A stretch of 64,000 nucleotides of DNA from Actinomycetota bacterium. Lineage in GTDB: Bacteria > Actinomycetota > UBA4738 > HRBIN12. A model generated the notes under the pieces. It was given only the letters and a program-made list of their open reading frames with translations, did not search any database and was not told the origin of the DNA. Positions 16,598-25,651 of the stretch are shown here, in pieces. Numbering within the stretch: position 1 is the first letter of the stretch; every line of letters begins with the position of its first letter. Both the position numbers and the translations under genes were made by a program. The stretch lies in assembly GCA_005884925.1 (NCBI GenBank), contig VAYU01000026.1, forward strand, positions 41,662-105,661, in the 5' to 3' direction.

Positions 16598-17536
16598 TCA
16601 GCCGGGAACCAACTCCGTCCCCTCCTCGCCGCGGAGCGCCGCCGGTGCGTCGTCCAGGTCGGCGATCACCGTCCGCGCCCCGCCCGCCTCGAGGAACCGG
16701 ATCGCCGAGCGCACCTTCGGTCCCATCGATCCTGCCCCGAACTCCCCCTGGTCGAGCAGCACCGCGGCCTCGGTCGCGGTCATCCGATCGATGTCCTCGG
16801 GCATCAACGTGCCGTAGCCGCGCTGGACCTTCTTGACGTCGGTCAGGATCAGCAGGACGGACGCCTCCACCTCTTGCGCCAGGATCGCCGCCGCCAGGTC
16901 CTTGTCGACCACGCCCTCTTTCCCGATCAGCCGAGGCCCTTCCTCGATCACCGGGACGCCGCCGCCGCCGCTCGCGATCACGATGACGCCGTCGGCGACC
17001 AGCGCGCGGATCACCGGTGTCTCGACGATCGAGTAAGGCTCCGGGCTCGGCACGACGCGACGCCAGCCCCCGTGCGGATCGGCCTTCATCACCCATCCGC
17101 GTTGCTCTTCGAGCTTCCTCGCCTGTGGTTCGGTGAAGTAGGGCCCGATGAACTTCGTCGGCTTCCGGAACGCTCGGTCGTTCGGATGAACGCGGGTGAG
17201 CGACAGGATCGTGACGACGGGCCGCTCCATCCCGCGCTCGAAGAACACATCCCCGATCGTTAGCTGGAGCAGGTACCCGATCTGACCCTGGGACTCCGCT
17301 CCACAGACGTCGAGGGGCATCGGGTGCACCTGCCTCGCGGCCGCCTCCTGCTGGATCAAGATCCGACCCACCTGGGGGCCGTTGCCGTGGGTGACCACGA
17401 CCTCCCAACCGTCGGCGGCGATCTCCGCGACGCGCTCTGCCGCGACGCGGGCGGCGCGATACATCTCCTCGTAGGTGTCCTCCGCGCCCCGGCGGAGCAA
17501 GGCGTTGCCGCCGAGGGCGACGACGACCCGCTCCAC
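16598..17536 (-). CDS. arcC: Carbamate kinase
   Basis: A 312-residue amino-acid-kinase-fold enzyme. It begins VVVALGGNALLRRG and contains THGNGPQVG, LDVCGAESQGQIGYLLQ, ASGGGGVPV and KDLAAAILAQEV. It makes ATP from carbamoyl phosphate (or the reverse). No arginine deiminase genes are near; instead it follows, ten bases downstream, a cyclic-2,3-diphosphoglycerate-synthetase-like gene. GGGAGGG precedes the GTG start. Confidence 0.93.
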   Translation of the reverse strand: MERVVVALGGNALLRRGAEDTYEEMYRAARVAAERVAEIAADGWEVVVTHGNGPQVGRILIQQEAAARQVHPMPLDVCGAESQGQIGYLLQLTIGDVFFERGMERPVVTILSLTRVHPNDRAFRKPTKFIGPYFTEPQARKLEEQRGWVMKADPHGGWRRVVPSPEPYSIVETPVIRALVADGVIVIASGGGGVPVIEEGPRLIGKEGVVDKDLAAAILAQEVEASVLLILTDVKKVQRGYGTLMPEDIDRMTATEAAVLLDQGEFGAGSMGPKVRSAIRFLEAGGARTVIADLDDAPAALRGEEGTELVPG

Positions 17537-17546
17537 CAGACCCTCC

Positions 17547-18857
17547 CTACAGGACCGGCGCCAGGATGTCGGCCAGCTGGGGCGAGTCCGGGAGCACGTC
17601 GAGGTCGTAGCGGACCCGCACGGCGGGCTTGCGGATCTCGATCACCCCGCGAAGGTCGATCGGGGTACCGATCACCACGAGGTCGACGTCGGCCTCATCG
17701 ATGATCTTGGACATCTCATCCAGCTGCCCTTCGCTGTAACCCATCGCCGGCAGCACCGCGCCGACGTCGTACTTCTCGAACGTCTCGGCGATCGTTCCGA
17801 TCGCCCACGGGCGTGGATCGACGATCTCCGCCGCACCCAGCCGCTGCGCGGCCACCACGCCCGCTCCGATCTTCATGTTGCCGTGGGTGAGCGTCGGCCC
17901 GTCTTCCACCACGAGCACACGCTTGCCCCGCACCGCATCGGGATCGTCACACGTGACCTCCGAGTTCGCCTTGACCACGACGGCCTCGGGGTTGACCTCC
18001 GCGATCGTCCGCTCGAGCTGGCTGACCTGCTCCGGGTTCGCGGAATCCATCTTGTTGATCAGGATGACGCCGGCCGCCCGGAGGTTGGTCTCCCCGGGGT
18101 GGTACCGGAGCTCGTGTCCGACACGGAGCGGATCCACCAACGTGATCCACACCGTGGGGCGGTAGAACGGGATGTCGTTGTTGCCACCGTCCCACAGCAG
18201 CACGTCGCATTCGGCCTGCGCCTGTTCGAGGATCGCTCCGTAGTCGACGCCCGCATAGATGACGGTCCCCGACATGATGTGCGGCTCGTACTCCTCGCGT
18301 TCCTCGATCGTGCACTCGTAACGGTCCAGGTCCGCGAGCTCGGCATACCGTTGCACGCGTTGCGCGGCCAGATCCCCGTACGGCATCGGGTGCCGCACGG
18401 CGACGATGCGCTTGCCCGCCGCCTTGAGGGCCTCCGCGATCGCGCGGGTGGTCTGCGACTTCCCGACGCCCGTGCGCACCGCCGTCACCGCGACGGTCGG
18501 GACGGTCGGTTGCAGCATGGTCGCGTTCGGTCCGAGGAGGACGAAGTTCGCTCCGGCCGCCAACGCCGTGGAGGCCTTGTGCATCACCTCGTCATGGCTC
18601 ACGTCCGAGTAGCTGAACACGACGTCATCGACCCACAGCTCGCCGATCAGCCGGACGAGCTCGGACTCGTCGTGGATCTGGATCCCGTCCGGGTACCGCT
18701 CGCCTGCCAGCGACGGCGGATATCGGCGGTCGTCGATGAACGGGATCTGGGTCGCCGTGAACGCGACCACTTCCGTGTCGGGATCATCGCGATAGACGAC
18801 GTTGAAGTTGTGGAAGTCCCGCCCTGCGGCTCCCATGATCAAGACGCGACGCGGCAT
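17547..18857 (-). CDS. Cyclic 2,3-diphosphoglycerate synthetase-like P-loop protein
   Basis: A 436-residue protein. An N-terminal Rossmann-like domain (RRVLIMGAAGRDFHNFN) is followed by a P-loop domain with VRTGVGKSQTTRAIAE, LLWDGGNNDIPF and INKMDSA. This is the architecture annotated as cyclic 2,3-diphosphoglycerate synthetase from the archaeal enzyme; bacterial members are not well characterised. Pairing with carbamate kinase suggests a shared catabolic or carbamoyl-phosphate-linked role, which is inference. AAAGGA precedes the ATG. Confidence 0.75.
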   Translation of the reverse strand: MPRRVLIMGAAGRDFHNFNVVYRDDPDTEVVAFTATQIPFIDDRRYPPSLAGERYPDGIQIHDESELVRLIGELWVDDVVFSYSDVSHDEVMHKASTALAAGANFVLLGPNATMLQPTVPTVAVTAVRTGVGKSQTTRAIAEALKAAGKRIVAVRHPMPYGDLAAQRVQRYAELADLDRYECTIEEREEYEPHIMSGTVIYAGVDYGAILEQAQAECDVLLWDGGNNDIPFYRPTVWITLVDPLRVGHELRYHPGETNLRAAGVILINKMDSANPEQVSQLERTIAEVNPEAVVVKANSEVTCDDPDAVRGKRVLVVEDGPTLTHGNMKIGAGVVAAQRLGAAEIVDPRPWAIGTIAETFEKYDVGAVLPAMGYSEGQLDEMSKIIDEADVDLVVIGTPIDLRGVIEIRKPAVRVRYDLDVLPDSPQLADILAPVL

Positions 18858-18921
18858 GCCGGCGATCCTTTCCGCTGGAGGTCGTCTGATGCGCGGGAAG
18901 GTCGCCCGGGCCCCGCCACGG

Positions 18922-18938
18922 GCCCCGCTCTTCGGGGC
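18922..18938 (-). terminator. Hairpin after the formate dehydrogenase/mobA/MBL gene run
   Basis: GCCCCG-N5-CGGGGC lies six bases beyond the MBL gene stop on the minus strand. It separates that gene from the cDPG-synthetase-like gene. No T-tract follows. Confidence 0.5.
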
Positions 18939-18944
18939 GTGATG

Positions 18945-19751
18945 CTACTCGAGCCAGCCCTTCGATCCCACCGATCCGAACGGTCGCGCGAAGTGCGGAA
19001 CCGCGACCCGCCACCCATCGTGGGCAGCTCGCCACAGCAGCAGCCGTCGCGAGGCCGCCCCGAGCTGCGGGTCCTCGTCGTGCGATGACCACCACCCGGG
19101 ATGCGCCGCTTGCGTCGGGAGATGCAACAGATCGCCAGTGAGGAGGATCACGTCGTTCCCGTGGCTGAGGATCACGCTCCGATGGCCGGGCGTGTGCCCG
19201 GGTGTATGGCGGAGCTGCACACCGGGGACCACCTCCCGGTCGGTATCGGTGATCGAGATCATCCCGAGCTCCAGGAGCGAGCTCATCGCATGACGCGCTA
19301 CGTAGTCATCGGCATCCGTACTTCCCGCGAACGCGGACCAGTCCGCTTCGTGCACGTGCACCATCGCGTTCGGGAAGGCGGGCGCACCGCCGATCACGGT
19401 GCCCCCGGCGTGGTCGGCGTGCAGGTGCGTCACCAGGACGTGACGAACCTCGGCAGCCTCCACGTCGGCCCACGGGTCCTCGACGGACTCCTCCCACGGC
19501 GCGTAGGGCGGGAAGTCGCCGACCCCCGTGTCGACGACCACGATCATGCCGGACGGGAGCCGGACCACGAACGCGTGCACGTGCCAGCGCCACCGGTCGG
19601 ACCCGAAGAACGCCCAGGGGCGGCGCTCGCGCTCGCCGTCCCAGTCGACGGTCTGCCCGGGGGATTCGTCGGCGAGCGCGAGCGCCGCCCACCCCTCACA
19701 GATCGTCCGGATCTCGATCGGCCCCACGCGGACCGGCTGGACGTGCGACAT
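18945..19751 (-). CDS. MBL-fold metallo-hydrolase
   Basis: A 268-residue metallo-beta-lactamase-fold protein. Metal ligands are visible: HLHADH (VTHLHADHAGG), a later His in HTPGHTPGH, and the Asp in LTGDLLH. The substrate is unknown; it resembles lactonase/quorum-quenching-like MBL proteins only in general form. It lies downstream of mobA but has its own leaderless-type box (TAGGCT, eight bases before ATG 19751), so it may be expressed apart from the formate dehydrogenase genes. The longer track start runs into mobA. Confidence 0.85.
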   Translation of the reverse strand: MSHVQPVRVGPIEIRTICEGWAALALADESPGQTVDWDGERERRPWAFFGSDRWRWHVHAFVVRLPSGMIVVVDTGVGDFPPYAPWEESVEDPWADVEAAEVRHVLVTHLHADHAGGTVIGGAPAFPNAMVHVHEADWSAFAGSTDADDYVARHAMSSLLELGMISITDTDREVVPGVQLRHTPGHTPGHRSVILSHGNDVILLTGDLLHLPTQAAHPGWWSSHDEDPQLGAASRRLLLWRAAHDGWRVAVPHFARPFGSVGSKGWLE

Positions 19752-19759
19752 CGCGCCGC

Positions 19760-19765
19760 AGCCTA
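19760..19765 (-). promoter_or_regulatory. -10 box of a leaderless promoter (MBL hydrolase)
   Basis: TAGGCT-N8-ATG; the first three bases are also the mobA stop codon. Confidence 0.45.
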
Positions 19766-20353
19766 GCGCTCCAGGTCCTCGGGCCGATCGACGTCGAACA
19801 GCGATCGGCGGCCGGGATCCATCGCGATCCATGTCGTCTCGTCGATCACCACGGTGTCGAGGACGTCCAGCACGTCACCCAGGCGACGGCGGCCGGCGTG
19901 CAGGAGCGTATGGACCGCGTCGGCCGCCGGCCAGGTGCGCAACGCGATCGGGAGCGGACTCCGGCCATCGGCAGTGGCGAGCGCCGCGGCGTCTCCCGGG
20001 CCGTCGTGGAGGGCTCCGACCATCGCGTGGAGCACCGCCGGCTGCAGATCGGGCATGTCGCCGCCCACCACCATGGCGAGGTCCGAGCGGACCGCCGCCA
20101 GGAGCCCGGCATGCAGCCCGGCCAGCGGCCCCTCCCCCTCGCTCGAGTCGCGCACCACCCTCGCGCCCGAGGGCAGGCCCGGATCGGGGGCGGCCGGGCT
20201 CATCACCACGATGACCTCGTCGCTCACCTCGCCGACACGGTTGATCGCTCGATGCAGGAGCGGGGACCCGCGGTACGGAACGAGCAGCTTGTCCGAGCCG
20301 AACCTGGTGGACCGTCCACCGGCGAGGACGATCCCGGCGACGTTCACGGGCAC
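19763..20353 (-). CDS. mobA: Molybdenum cofactor guanylyltransferase
   Basis: A 196-residue nucleotidyltransferase. The GTP-binding loop reads VLAGGRSTRFGSDK, followed by GPLAGLHAGL and the metal motif GGDMPDLQ. MobA adds GMP to molybdopterin to form the bis-MGD cofactor needed by formate dehydrogenase. It begins five bases after the Fe-S subunit gene of formate dehydrogenase and is evidently part of that operon. It starts with GTG 20353. Confidence 0.92.
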   Translation of the reverse strand: MPVNVAGIVLAGGRSTRFGSDKLLVPYRGSPLLHRAINRVGEVSDEVIVVMSPAAPDPGLPSGARVVRDSSEGEGPLAGLHAGLLAAVRSDLAMVVGGDMPDLQPAVLHAMVGALHDGPGDAAALATADGRSPLPIALRTWPAADAVHTLLHAGRRRLGDVLDVLDTVVIDETTWIAMDPGRRSLFDVDRPEDLER

Positions 20354-20357
20354 GACC

Positions 20358-21308
20358 TCAGGTACGGTCCTTCTTCCTCCGCTGCACGTACTGGAACCCG
20401 AATCGGCCCTTGATGCACAGGTGTCCGCTCGTCACGTCGTTGTCGGTGGGGGAGGTGACCTTCACGATCGCGTTGTCCTGGACGTGGAGCTCCAGCTCGC
20501 ACCCGACGCCGCAATAGGGACAGATCGTGTTCGTGACGGTCTGTCGATCCTCGTCCCACGTCCCGGCGGCACGCATGTCGTGCTCGCTCGAGAACATCAA
20601 TGCGCCGGTCGGACACACGCCGATGCAGTTGCCGCAGTACACGCACGCCGACACGTCCAGTGGGACCGCGTACTCGGTCGAGATCCTCGCGTCGAAGCCG
20701 CGACCCGCGACCGCGATCGCGAACGTGTGTTGGGCGTCGGTCCCGCACGCCTCCACGCACTTGTAGCAGAGGACGCATCGGCCGTAGTCACGGACGTAGA
20801 GCTCGTTGTCCACCTTGACGGGTTGCGAGACCGTCTCGGCCCGGGACGGGTCCGGCGACCCGTGGTGATGCCCGGCCCATCTCCGATCCCGCTCGCCGGC
20901 CTCCATCGGGTCCGTCGGAGCGCCGAACCGATCGGGGGCCGCCGCGTACTCGTCCTGCCAGCGATGCCAGTCGGACGATGCGAGGGAGGTGTCGACGCTC
21001 GATCCGAGCAGCTCCATCACGAGCCTGCGGGAGTGACGGACGCGATCGGTGTCGGTCCGGATCTTCATGCCGGCTTCGACCGTGCGCGAGCACGCGGGGA
21101 CGAGGGTGCGGGCGCCCTCGACCTCGACCACGCACACGCGGCATGCGTTGATCGGCGTCAGGTTGTCCGCGTAGCACATGGTGGGGGTGTCGATCCCTTG
21201 GTCGCGGCAGGCGTCCAGGATCGTCGCGCCCTCCGGTACGCGGACGACAACACCGTCGACCTCGGCGTCCAGCAGCCGCCGCGGCGGGGCGACCGGGACC
21301 GCGCTCAT
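20358..21308 (-). CDS. Formate dehydrogenase iron-sulfur chain (split N-terminal part of FdhA)
   Basis: A 316-residue protein matching the N-terminal Fe-S half of NAD-linked FdhA. In order: a 2Fe-2S domain (CYADNLTPINACRVC, then PACSRTVEAG), two 4Fe-4S clusters (RCVLCYKCVEAC and ACVYCGNCIGVCPTGAL), and the 4Fe-4S domain that normally heads the molybdopterin chain (CPYCGVGCELE, then LCIKGRFGF). It stops about 15 residues after LCIKG. In known FdhA proteins the Mo domain continues from there; here that domain is a separate gene (23122-25038). Its start overlaps the NuoEF-like gene by four bases. It should carry electrons between the Mo site and the flavin. Confidence 0.88.
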   Translation of the reverse strand: MSAVPVAPPRRLLDAEVDGVVVRVPEGATILDACRDQGIDTPTMCYADNLTPINACRVCVVEVEGARTLVPACSRTVEAGMKIRTDTDRVRHSRRLVMELLGSSVDTSLASSDWHRWQDEYAAAPDRFGAPTDPMEAGERDRRWAGHHHGSPDPSRAETVSQPVKVDNELYVRDYGRCVLCYKCVEACGTDAQHTFAIAVAGRGFDARISTEYAVPLDVSACVYCGNCIGVCPTGALMFSSEHDMRAAGTWDEDRQTVTNTICPYCGVGCELELHVQDNAIVKVTSPTDNDVTSGHLCIKGRFGFQYVQRRKKDRT

Positions 21309-23122
21309 GCGCCGCTCCCGTCGAACAACCCGAACGTCGAGATGGCCGAGCCCACGGCGGCCGCCGCCGTCTGTCCCAGCCCGCAGATCGAAGCGTCGCG
21401 CATCACGTCGGCGACATCTTCCAGCAGCGCGAGCTCGTCCGCCCGCGTCCCCAACGTGCGTCCGGAGACCAGGCGGAGCAACGCTTCCTCCTGTCGGACG
21501 GTCCCGACGCGACAGGGCACGCACTGCCCGCACGATTCGTCGCGGAAGAACCGCGCGATCCGCAGGACGAGGTCGACCAGGTCGGTGTCCTCGTCGAAGA
21601 CCATGATCACGCCCGACCCGAGCGTGTAGCCGCCGGCCCGCGCGTCCTCGAACGTGAGCCGCGCGTCGAGCCGATCGGGTCCCACGAAGCCGCCGGCGGC
21701 GCCGCCGAGGAGGACCGCCTTCAGACGCTTCCCCCCACGGACGCCGCCGGCCGACACGATCGCGTCGCCGAGCGTCACCCCGTGCGGATGCTCGTAGACC
21801 CCCGGACGCTCGACGTGGCCGGAAAGGCAGAACAACCGCGTGCCCGTCGAGTCCTCCGTGCCCACCGACGAGTACCCCTGCGCGCCGAGCTCGAGGATCG
21901 GGAGCACGTTGATCAGCGTCTCGACGTTGTTGATCGCCGTCGGCTTGCCGAAGACGCCGCTCGTCACCGGGAACGGCGGCTTGTTCCTCGGTTCGCCCCG
22001 CTTGCCCTCGAGCGAGTTGAACAGCGCCGTCTCCTCCCCGCAGATGTACGCGCCGGCGCCACGGCGGAGCTCGATGTCGAAGCGGAACCCGTGCTCCATG
22101 ACGTCGTCCCCGAGGTACCCGTGGACGCGCGCCTCCGCGACCGCCCGCTCCAGCCGCTCCGTCGCGAGCGGGTACTCACCGCGGATGTAGACGTAGCCCC
22201 GTTCGGCGCCGGTCGCGTAGCCGGCGATCGTCAGCGCCTCGACCACGGAGAACGGATCGAGCTCCATCACGAGACGGTCCTTGAACGTGCCCGGTTCGGA
22301 TTCGTCGGCGTTGCAGATCACGAAGTGTGGCCGGGCCGACTGCTCCGCGACCGCCTTCCACTTGACGCCGGTGGGGAACGCCGCTCCGCCGCGACCGAGG
22401 AGCGTGGCGTCGGTGATCTCGCGGATCGTGCCCTCGGAGCCCAGGTCGATCGCGCGCCGGAGCGCCGCGTAGCCCCCGGCCGCACGGTAGGCATCGATCG
22501 ATGAAGGATCGACCTCGCCGAGCCGTCGGAGCAACCGGAGCCCGGCACGGACGACTGGATCCCACACCTGCGGGGCGGTGACACCCCCCGCACACGTCAC
22601 CGTCGAGTCCGGCGCGACGGCCGCCCGGACGGTCGCGACGGTCGCCTCCCCGAGCGACACGTCCGGGCGGCCGGCGCGCTGCGCGAAGATCGCCGGCGCC
22701 TGCTCGCACATGCCCAGGCAGGGGCTCCTCGTCCACGTCCAATCGCCGTCGGCGCCGAGCGCCTCCAGCTCGGCGACCAGCGCGTTCCCGCCCTGGATCC
22801 GGCAGGCGATGTCGTCGCAGACATGCACCACGGTCTTCGGCTGGGGCTGCACGCTGAACATGGCGTAGAACGTCGCCACCCCGTACGCCTCGGCCGGCGG
22901 CACCGTGAGCCGCTCGCAGATGTAGTTGAGCCCCCCTTCGCTGATCCAGCCTTCGGCGGCATGGAGCGCATGCAGCGCGGGGAGCAACAAGGTCCGGTCC
23001 GCGCGGGTCTCGTGTCCACCGCGAACCACGCGATCGTTCATCGCTGGCTCAGGTCCGAGCAGCCCGTCCACCGCGCGACGCTCCTCGTCGGTCGGCCTGG
23101 CCGTCATCAGATGGAGGTCCAT
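21305..23122 (-). CDS. Formate dehydrogenase diaphorase subunit (NuoE-NuoF fusion)
   Basis: A 605-residue fusion. Residues 1-170 are NuoE-like with a 2Fe-2S site (CDDIACRIQGG, CLGMCEQAPA). The rest is NuoF-like: GRGGAAFPTGVKWK (NADH/FMN), NADESEPGTFKDR, YICGEETALFNSLEG, and the 4Fe-4S ligands SCGQCVPCRVGT. It reduces NAD+ with electrons from formate. ATG 23122 shares one base with the stop of the catalytic gene, and the stop overlaps the Fe-S gene, so all three are translationally coupled. Confidence 0.93.
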   Translation of the reverse strand: MDLHLMTARPTDEERRAVDGLLGPEPAMNDRVVRGGHETRADRTLLLPALHALHAAEGWISEGGLNYICERLTVPPAEAYGVATFYAMFSVQPQPKTVVHVCDDIACRIQGGNALVAELEALGADGDWTWTRSPCLGMCEQAPAIFAQRAGRPDVSLGEATVATVRAAVAPDSTVTCAGGVTAPQVWDPVVRAGLRLLRRLGEVDPSSIDAYRAAGGYAALRRAIDLGSEGTIREITDATLLGRGGAAFPTGVKWKAVAEQSARPHFVICNADESEPGTFKDRLVMELDPFSVVEALTIAGYATGAERGYVYIRGEYPLATERLERAVAEARVHGYLGDDVMEHGFRFDIELRRGAGAYICGEETALFNSLEGKRGEPRNKPPFPVTSGVFGKPTAINNVETLINVLPILELGAQGYSSVGTEDSTGTRLFCLSGHVERPGVYEHPHGVTLGDAIVSAGGVRGGKRLKAVLLGGAAGGFVGPDRLDARLTFEDARAGGYTLGSGVIMVFDEDTDLVDLVLRIARFFRDESCGQCVPCRVGTVRQEEALLRLVSGRTLGTRADELALLEDVADVMRDASICGLGQTAAAAVGSAISTFGLFDGSGA

Positions 23123-25038
23123 CAAGGCACCTCCGCGAGAAGCTTGTCGATCCGGATCGCGGTCGCCTTGAACTCCGCGGTCCCGGACTTCGGGTCCGCG
23201 GCCTCGATCGTGAGTCGGTTGGTCTCGACCTCGTCGGGGAAGTGCAGCGTCATGAACGCGAGTCCCTGCCGCAGGGCCGAGGAGATGTGCACCGGCGCCT
23301 CGACCTCGCCCCGCCGGGACGACACGAGCACCCGCTCCCCCTCGACGACGCCGAGCGCCTCCGCGTCCGCCGCCGAGAGCTCAACGGCTTCCGGACGCCG
23401 GAGCGGCGAGGTGTAGCCGGCCGTCTGGACCCCGGTGTTGAAGGACTCCAGTCGCCTGCCGGTCGTCAGCCGGATCGGATACTCCTCGCTCAGCAGATCG
23501 ACCGGCGGATCGTCCACCACGACGCTGAAGGGCGCTTTGCGCCCTTGCCGCGCGGGGTCGTCGAAGGCCCACAGCCTTGCGTGCAGGAACTGCGCCCCAT
23601 CCGGGAACTCGTCGTTGCACGGCCATTGCACGCCGCCGCGCTCCTCGATCAACCCCCACGACATGTTCGCGTGCATCGGCGAGAGCGACCGAAGCTCTTC
23701 CCAGGCATCGTAGGCCGTGAGGTCGCCCCAGTCGTAGCCCAACCGGCGCGCGAGCTCCGCGATGATCCAGATGTCGTCCTTCGCCTCTCCGGGAGGATCG
23801 AGGGCCTTGCGGACCCGCTGAACGCGTCGTTCGGAATTGGTGACCGTCCCGTCGGACTCGAACGCGGCGTTCGAGGCAGGGAGGATCACGTCGGCGATCT
23901 CGGCGGTCTTCGTCATCACGATGTCCTGCACGATCAAGGTGTCGAGGTTCTCGAGGAGCGGTGTCGCGTGCGTCGCGTCCGCCTCGGAGCTCACCGGGTT
24001 CTCGCCGATGCAGTAGATCGCGGTGAGCTCGCCGCGATCCATCGCGTGGAACATGTCCGTGAGGTGCCAGCCGTACCGGGGGATGATGGGACGTCCCCAG
24101 GCGGCTTCGAACCGCGCACGTGCATCGGGATCTTCGACGATGTCCTGGAAGCCCGGGAGCTTGTTGGGGATCGCACCCATATCCCCGCCGCCCTGGACGT
24201 TGTTCTGCCCCCGCAGCGGGTTCAGCCCGCTCCCGTACTTGCCCACGTGGCCGGTGAGGAGCCCGAGGTTGATCAAGGCGAGCACGTTGTCGACGGCGGT
24301 GTGGTGCTCGGTGATCCCGAGGGTCCAGCAGATCATGGCCCGGTCGGCCTGCGCGTACAGGTGCGCGACCTCACGGATCACCTCCGCGGGAACGCGCGTG
24401 ACCTCCTCGCCGCGTTCGAGCGTCCACTCCGCAACGCTCTCCGCGTACTCCTCGAAGTTCTCGGTGGCGTTCGCAACGAACGCATGATCCTGCAGGTCGT
24501 TCGCGATGATCTCCTGCGCGATCGTGTTCGACAGCGCGATGTCGGTGCCGACGTCGATCCCGAGCCAGAGGTCCCCGAACGCCGCGGACTCGGTCCGCCG
24601 TGGGTCGACCACGATCAGCTTCGCCCCCCGTTCGAGGGCGCGCAGCACATGGTGGAAGAAGATGGGGTGTGCCGCGCGGGCGTTCGAGCCCCACAGCACG
24701 ATGAGGTCGCTGTTCTCGACCTCCTCATATGAGCTGGTACCGCCACCGGCACCGAAGACCGTGGCCAGACCGACCACGCTTGGAGCGTGTCAGGTGCGGT
24801 TGCAGCTATCGACGTTGTTCGTGCCCAGGACCTGGCGAGCGAACTTCTCTGCGACGAAGTTCATCTCGTTGGTCGCCTTCGAGCACGAGAACAGGCCCGC
24901 TCCCCATCCCGGGTTCCGCTCGACGGCTCGCAGCAGCCCCTCGGCGGCCCGGTCGAGGGCCTCCTCCCAGGTGGCGGTGCGGAGCTCGCCGTTCTCGCGG
25001 ACCATCGGCTCGGTGAGCCGGGTCGGTGCCATCGCCAT
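23122..25038 (-). CDS. fdhF: Formate dehydrogenase catalytic subunit, selenocysteine-containing, read through TGA
   Basis: The ORF track splits this gene into 23122-24777 and 24790-25047, but both are one frame interrupted only by TGA at 24790-24792. The junction reads DSCNRT-U-HAPSVVGL, the exact site of the active-site Sec/Cys plus His in formate dehydrogenases, so the TGA is read as selenocysteine (residue 83). Later blocks are GLNPLRGQNNVQGGGDMG, IGENPVSSEAD, ILPASNAAFESDGT and a C-terminal molybdopterin dinucleotide domain (LTTGRRLESFNTG). It begins MAMAPTRLTEPMV, just after where the Fe4S4 domain would end; that domain is on another gene. ATG 25038 has AAGGAG nine bases upstream, better than ATG 25047, which abuts it. 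638 residues. Confidence 0.93.
24760..24792 (-). promoter_or_regulatory. Selenocysteine codon (TGA 24792-24790) and SECIS hairpin
   Basis: Eleven bases after the TGA comes CGUGGUC-GGUCU-GGCCACG, a seven-base-pair stem (one U-G pair) with the apical loop GGUCU. The E. coli fdhF SECIS has the same GGUCU loop recognised by SelB. Position and loop are what a bacterial SECIS requires. Confidence 0.88.
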
Positions 25039-25080
25039 CGACGCCATCTCCTTGTCCGCCGGACCGTCCGGCAGGTCTCG

Positions 25081-25086
25081 ATTCTA
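25081..25086 (-). promoter_or_regulatory. -10 box of the formate dehydrogenase operon
   Basis: TAGAAT on the minus strand, about 42 bases before the fdhF start. No clear -35 is visible. Confidence 0.4.
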
Positions 25087-25222
25087 GGACCACGGCCTCC
25101 GCAGGCGGGGCCGGCGCGCTTTTTGGCGGCGCGCACGTCGATCAGGGCCGTGCCCGGACGAAACCGCTCTCGGGGTTCGAGCGCGTGCCGAGCGCGATCT
25201 TGCAGAGGACAACCAACGCGCC

Positions 25223-25228
25223 TACGCT
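25223..25228 (+). promoter_or_regulatory. -10 box of a leaderless promoter (120-aa secreted protein)
   Basis: TACGCT-N6-GTG, identical spacing to 2000 and 54835. Confidence 0.5.
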
Positions 25229-25234
25229 CGCAGC

Positions 25235-25597
25235 GTGACCCGCCTCGACGGCCCGCCTTGGCGCGCCGCTCTCGTGATAGCTCTCGCTCTCTTCGGCTGG
25301 TTCGCTGCGCCGCGATCGAGCGCCGAGCAGTCCGTCGGCCACTCGTTGCCGCCTGTCGCCTCAGCGATCGAGTCACTGCCGTCGGTGCTCGGCGCGGCCT
25401 CTGACCGACCGATCCGTTCCCTCCACACGAGGTTTGGCGAAGGCCAGCGTGCACTCTGGATCATGACGGTGAGCGTTCCCGCCACGGTATCCCTGTCGGT
25501 GCGGAGGAGCTTCCGCTCTCCTCCCTCGTTCCTATCGGCCGGGCCGATCGCGCTGGGCCTCGCCGGTCGAGCCCCGCCTTCGTCGATCAACGCTTGA
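25235..25597 (+). CDS. Small exported protein of unknown function
   Basis: A 120-residue GTG-initiated ORF. The N terminus MTRLDGPPWRAALVIALALFGWFAAPRSSA looks like a signal peptide with a cleavage site after SSA. The rest is low in recognisable structure and rich in Ser, Pro and Arg. The leaderless TACGCT box six bases upstream supports expression. The last 20 residues may be degenerate. No family is recognised. Confidence 0.45.
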   Translation: MTRLDGPPWRAALVIALALFGWFAAPRSSAEQSVGHSLPPVASAIESLPSVLGAASDRPIRSLHTRFGEGQRALWIMTVSVPATVSLSVRRSFRSPPSFLSAGPIALGLAGRAPPSSINA

Positions 25598-25651
25598 ACA
25601 GCGCCCGGATGGCGTGAGCTCGTTCGCGTCTGATCGATCGAGGGAGGACCG

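Noticed and set aside
24775-25047. Formate dehydrogenase as two broken genes or a pseudogene
   Set aside because: The only interruption is TGA at the exact Sec position, with a SECIS-like hairpin following; no other stop or frameshift is present.
25100-25142. GC-rich inverted GCGCGC repeats as a terminator or origin element
   Set aside because: Short self-complementary GC runs with a T5 loop are expected by chance at this base composition and no clear stem-plus-tail was found.
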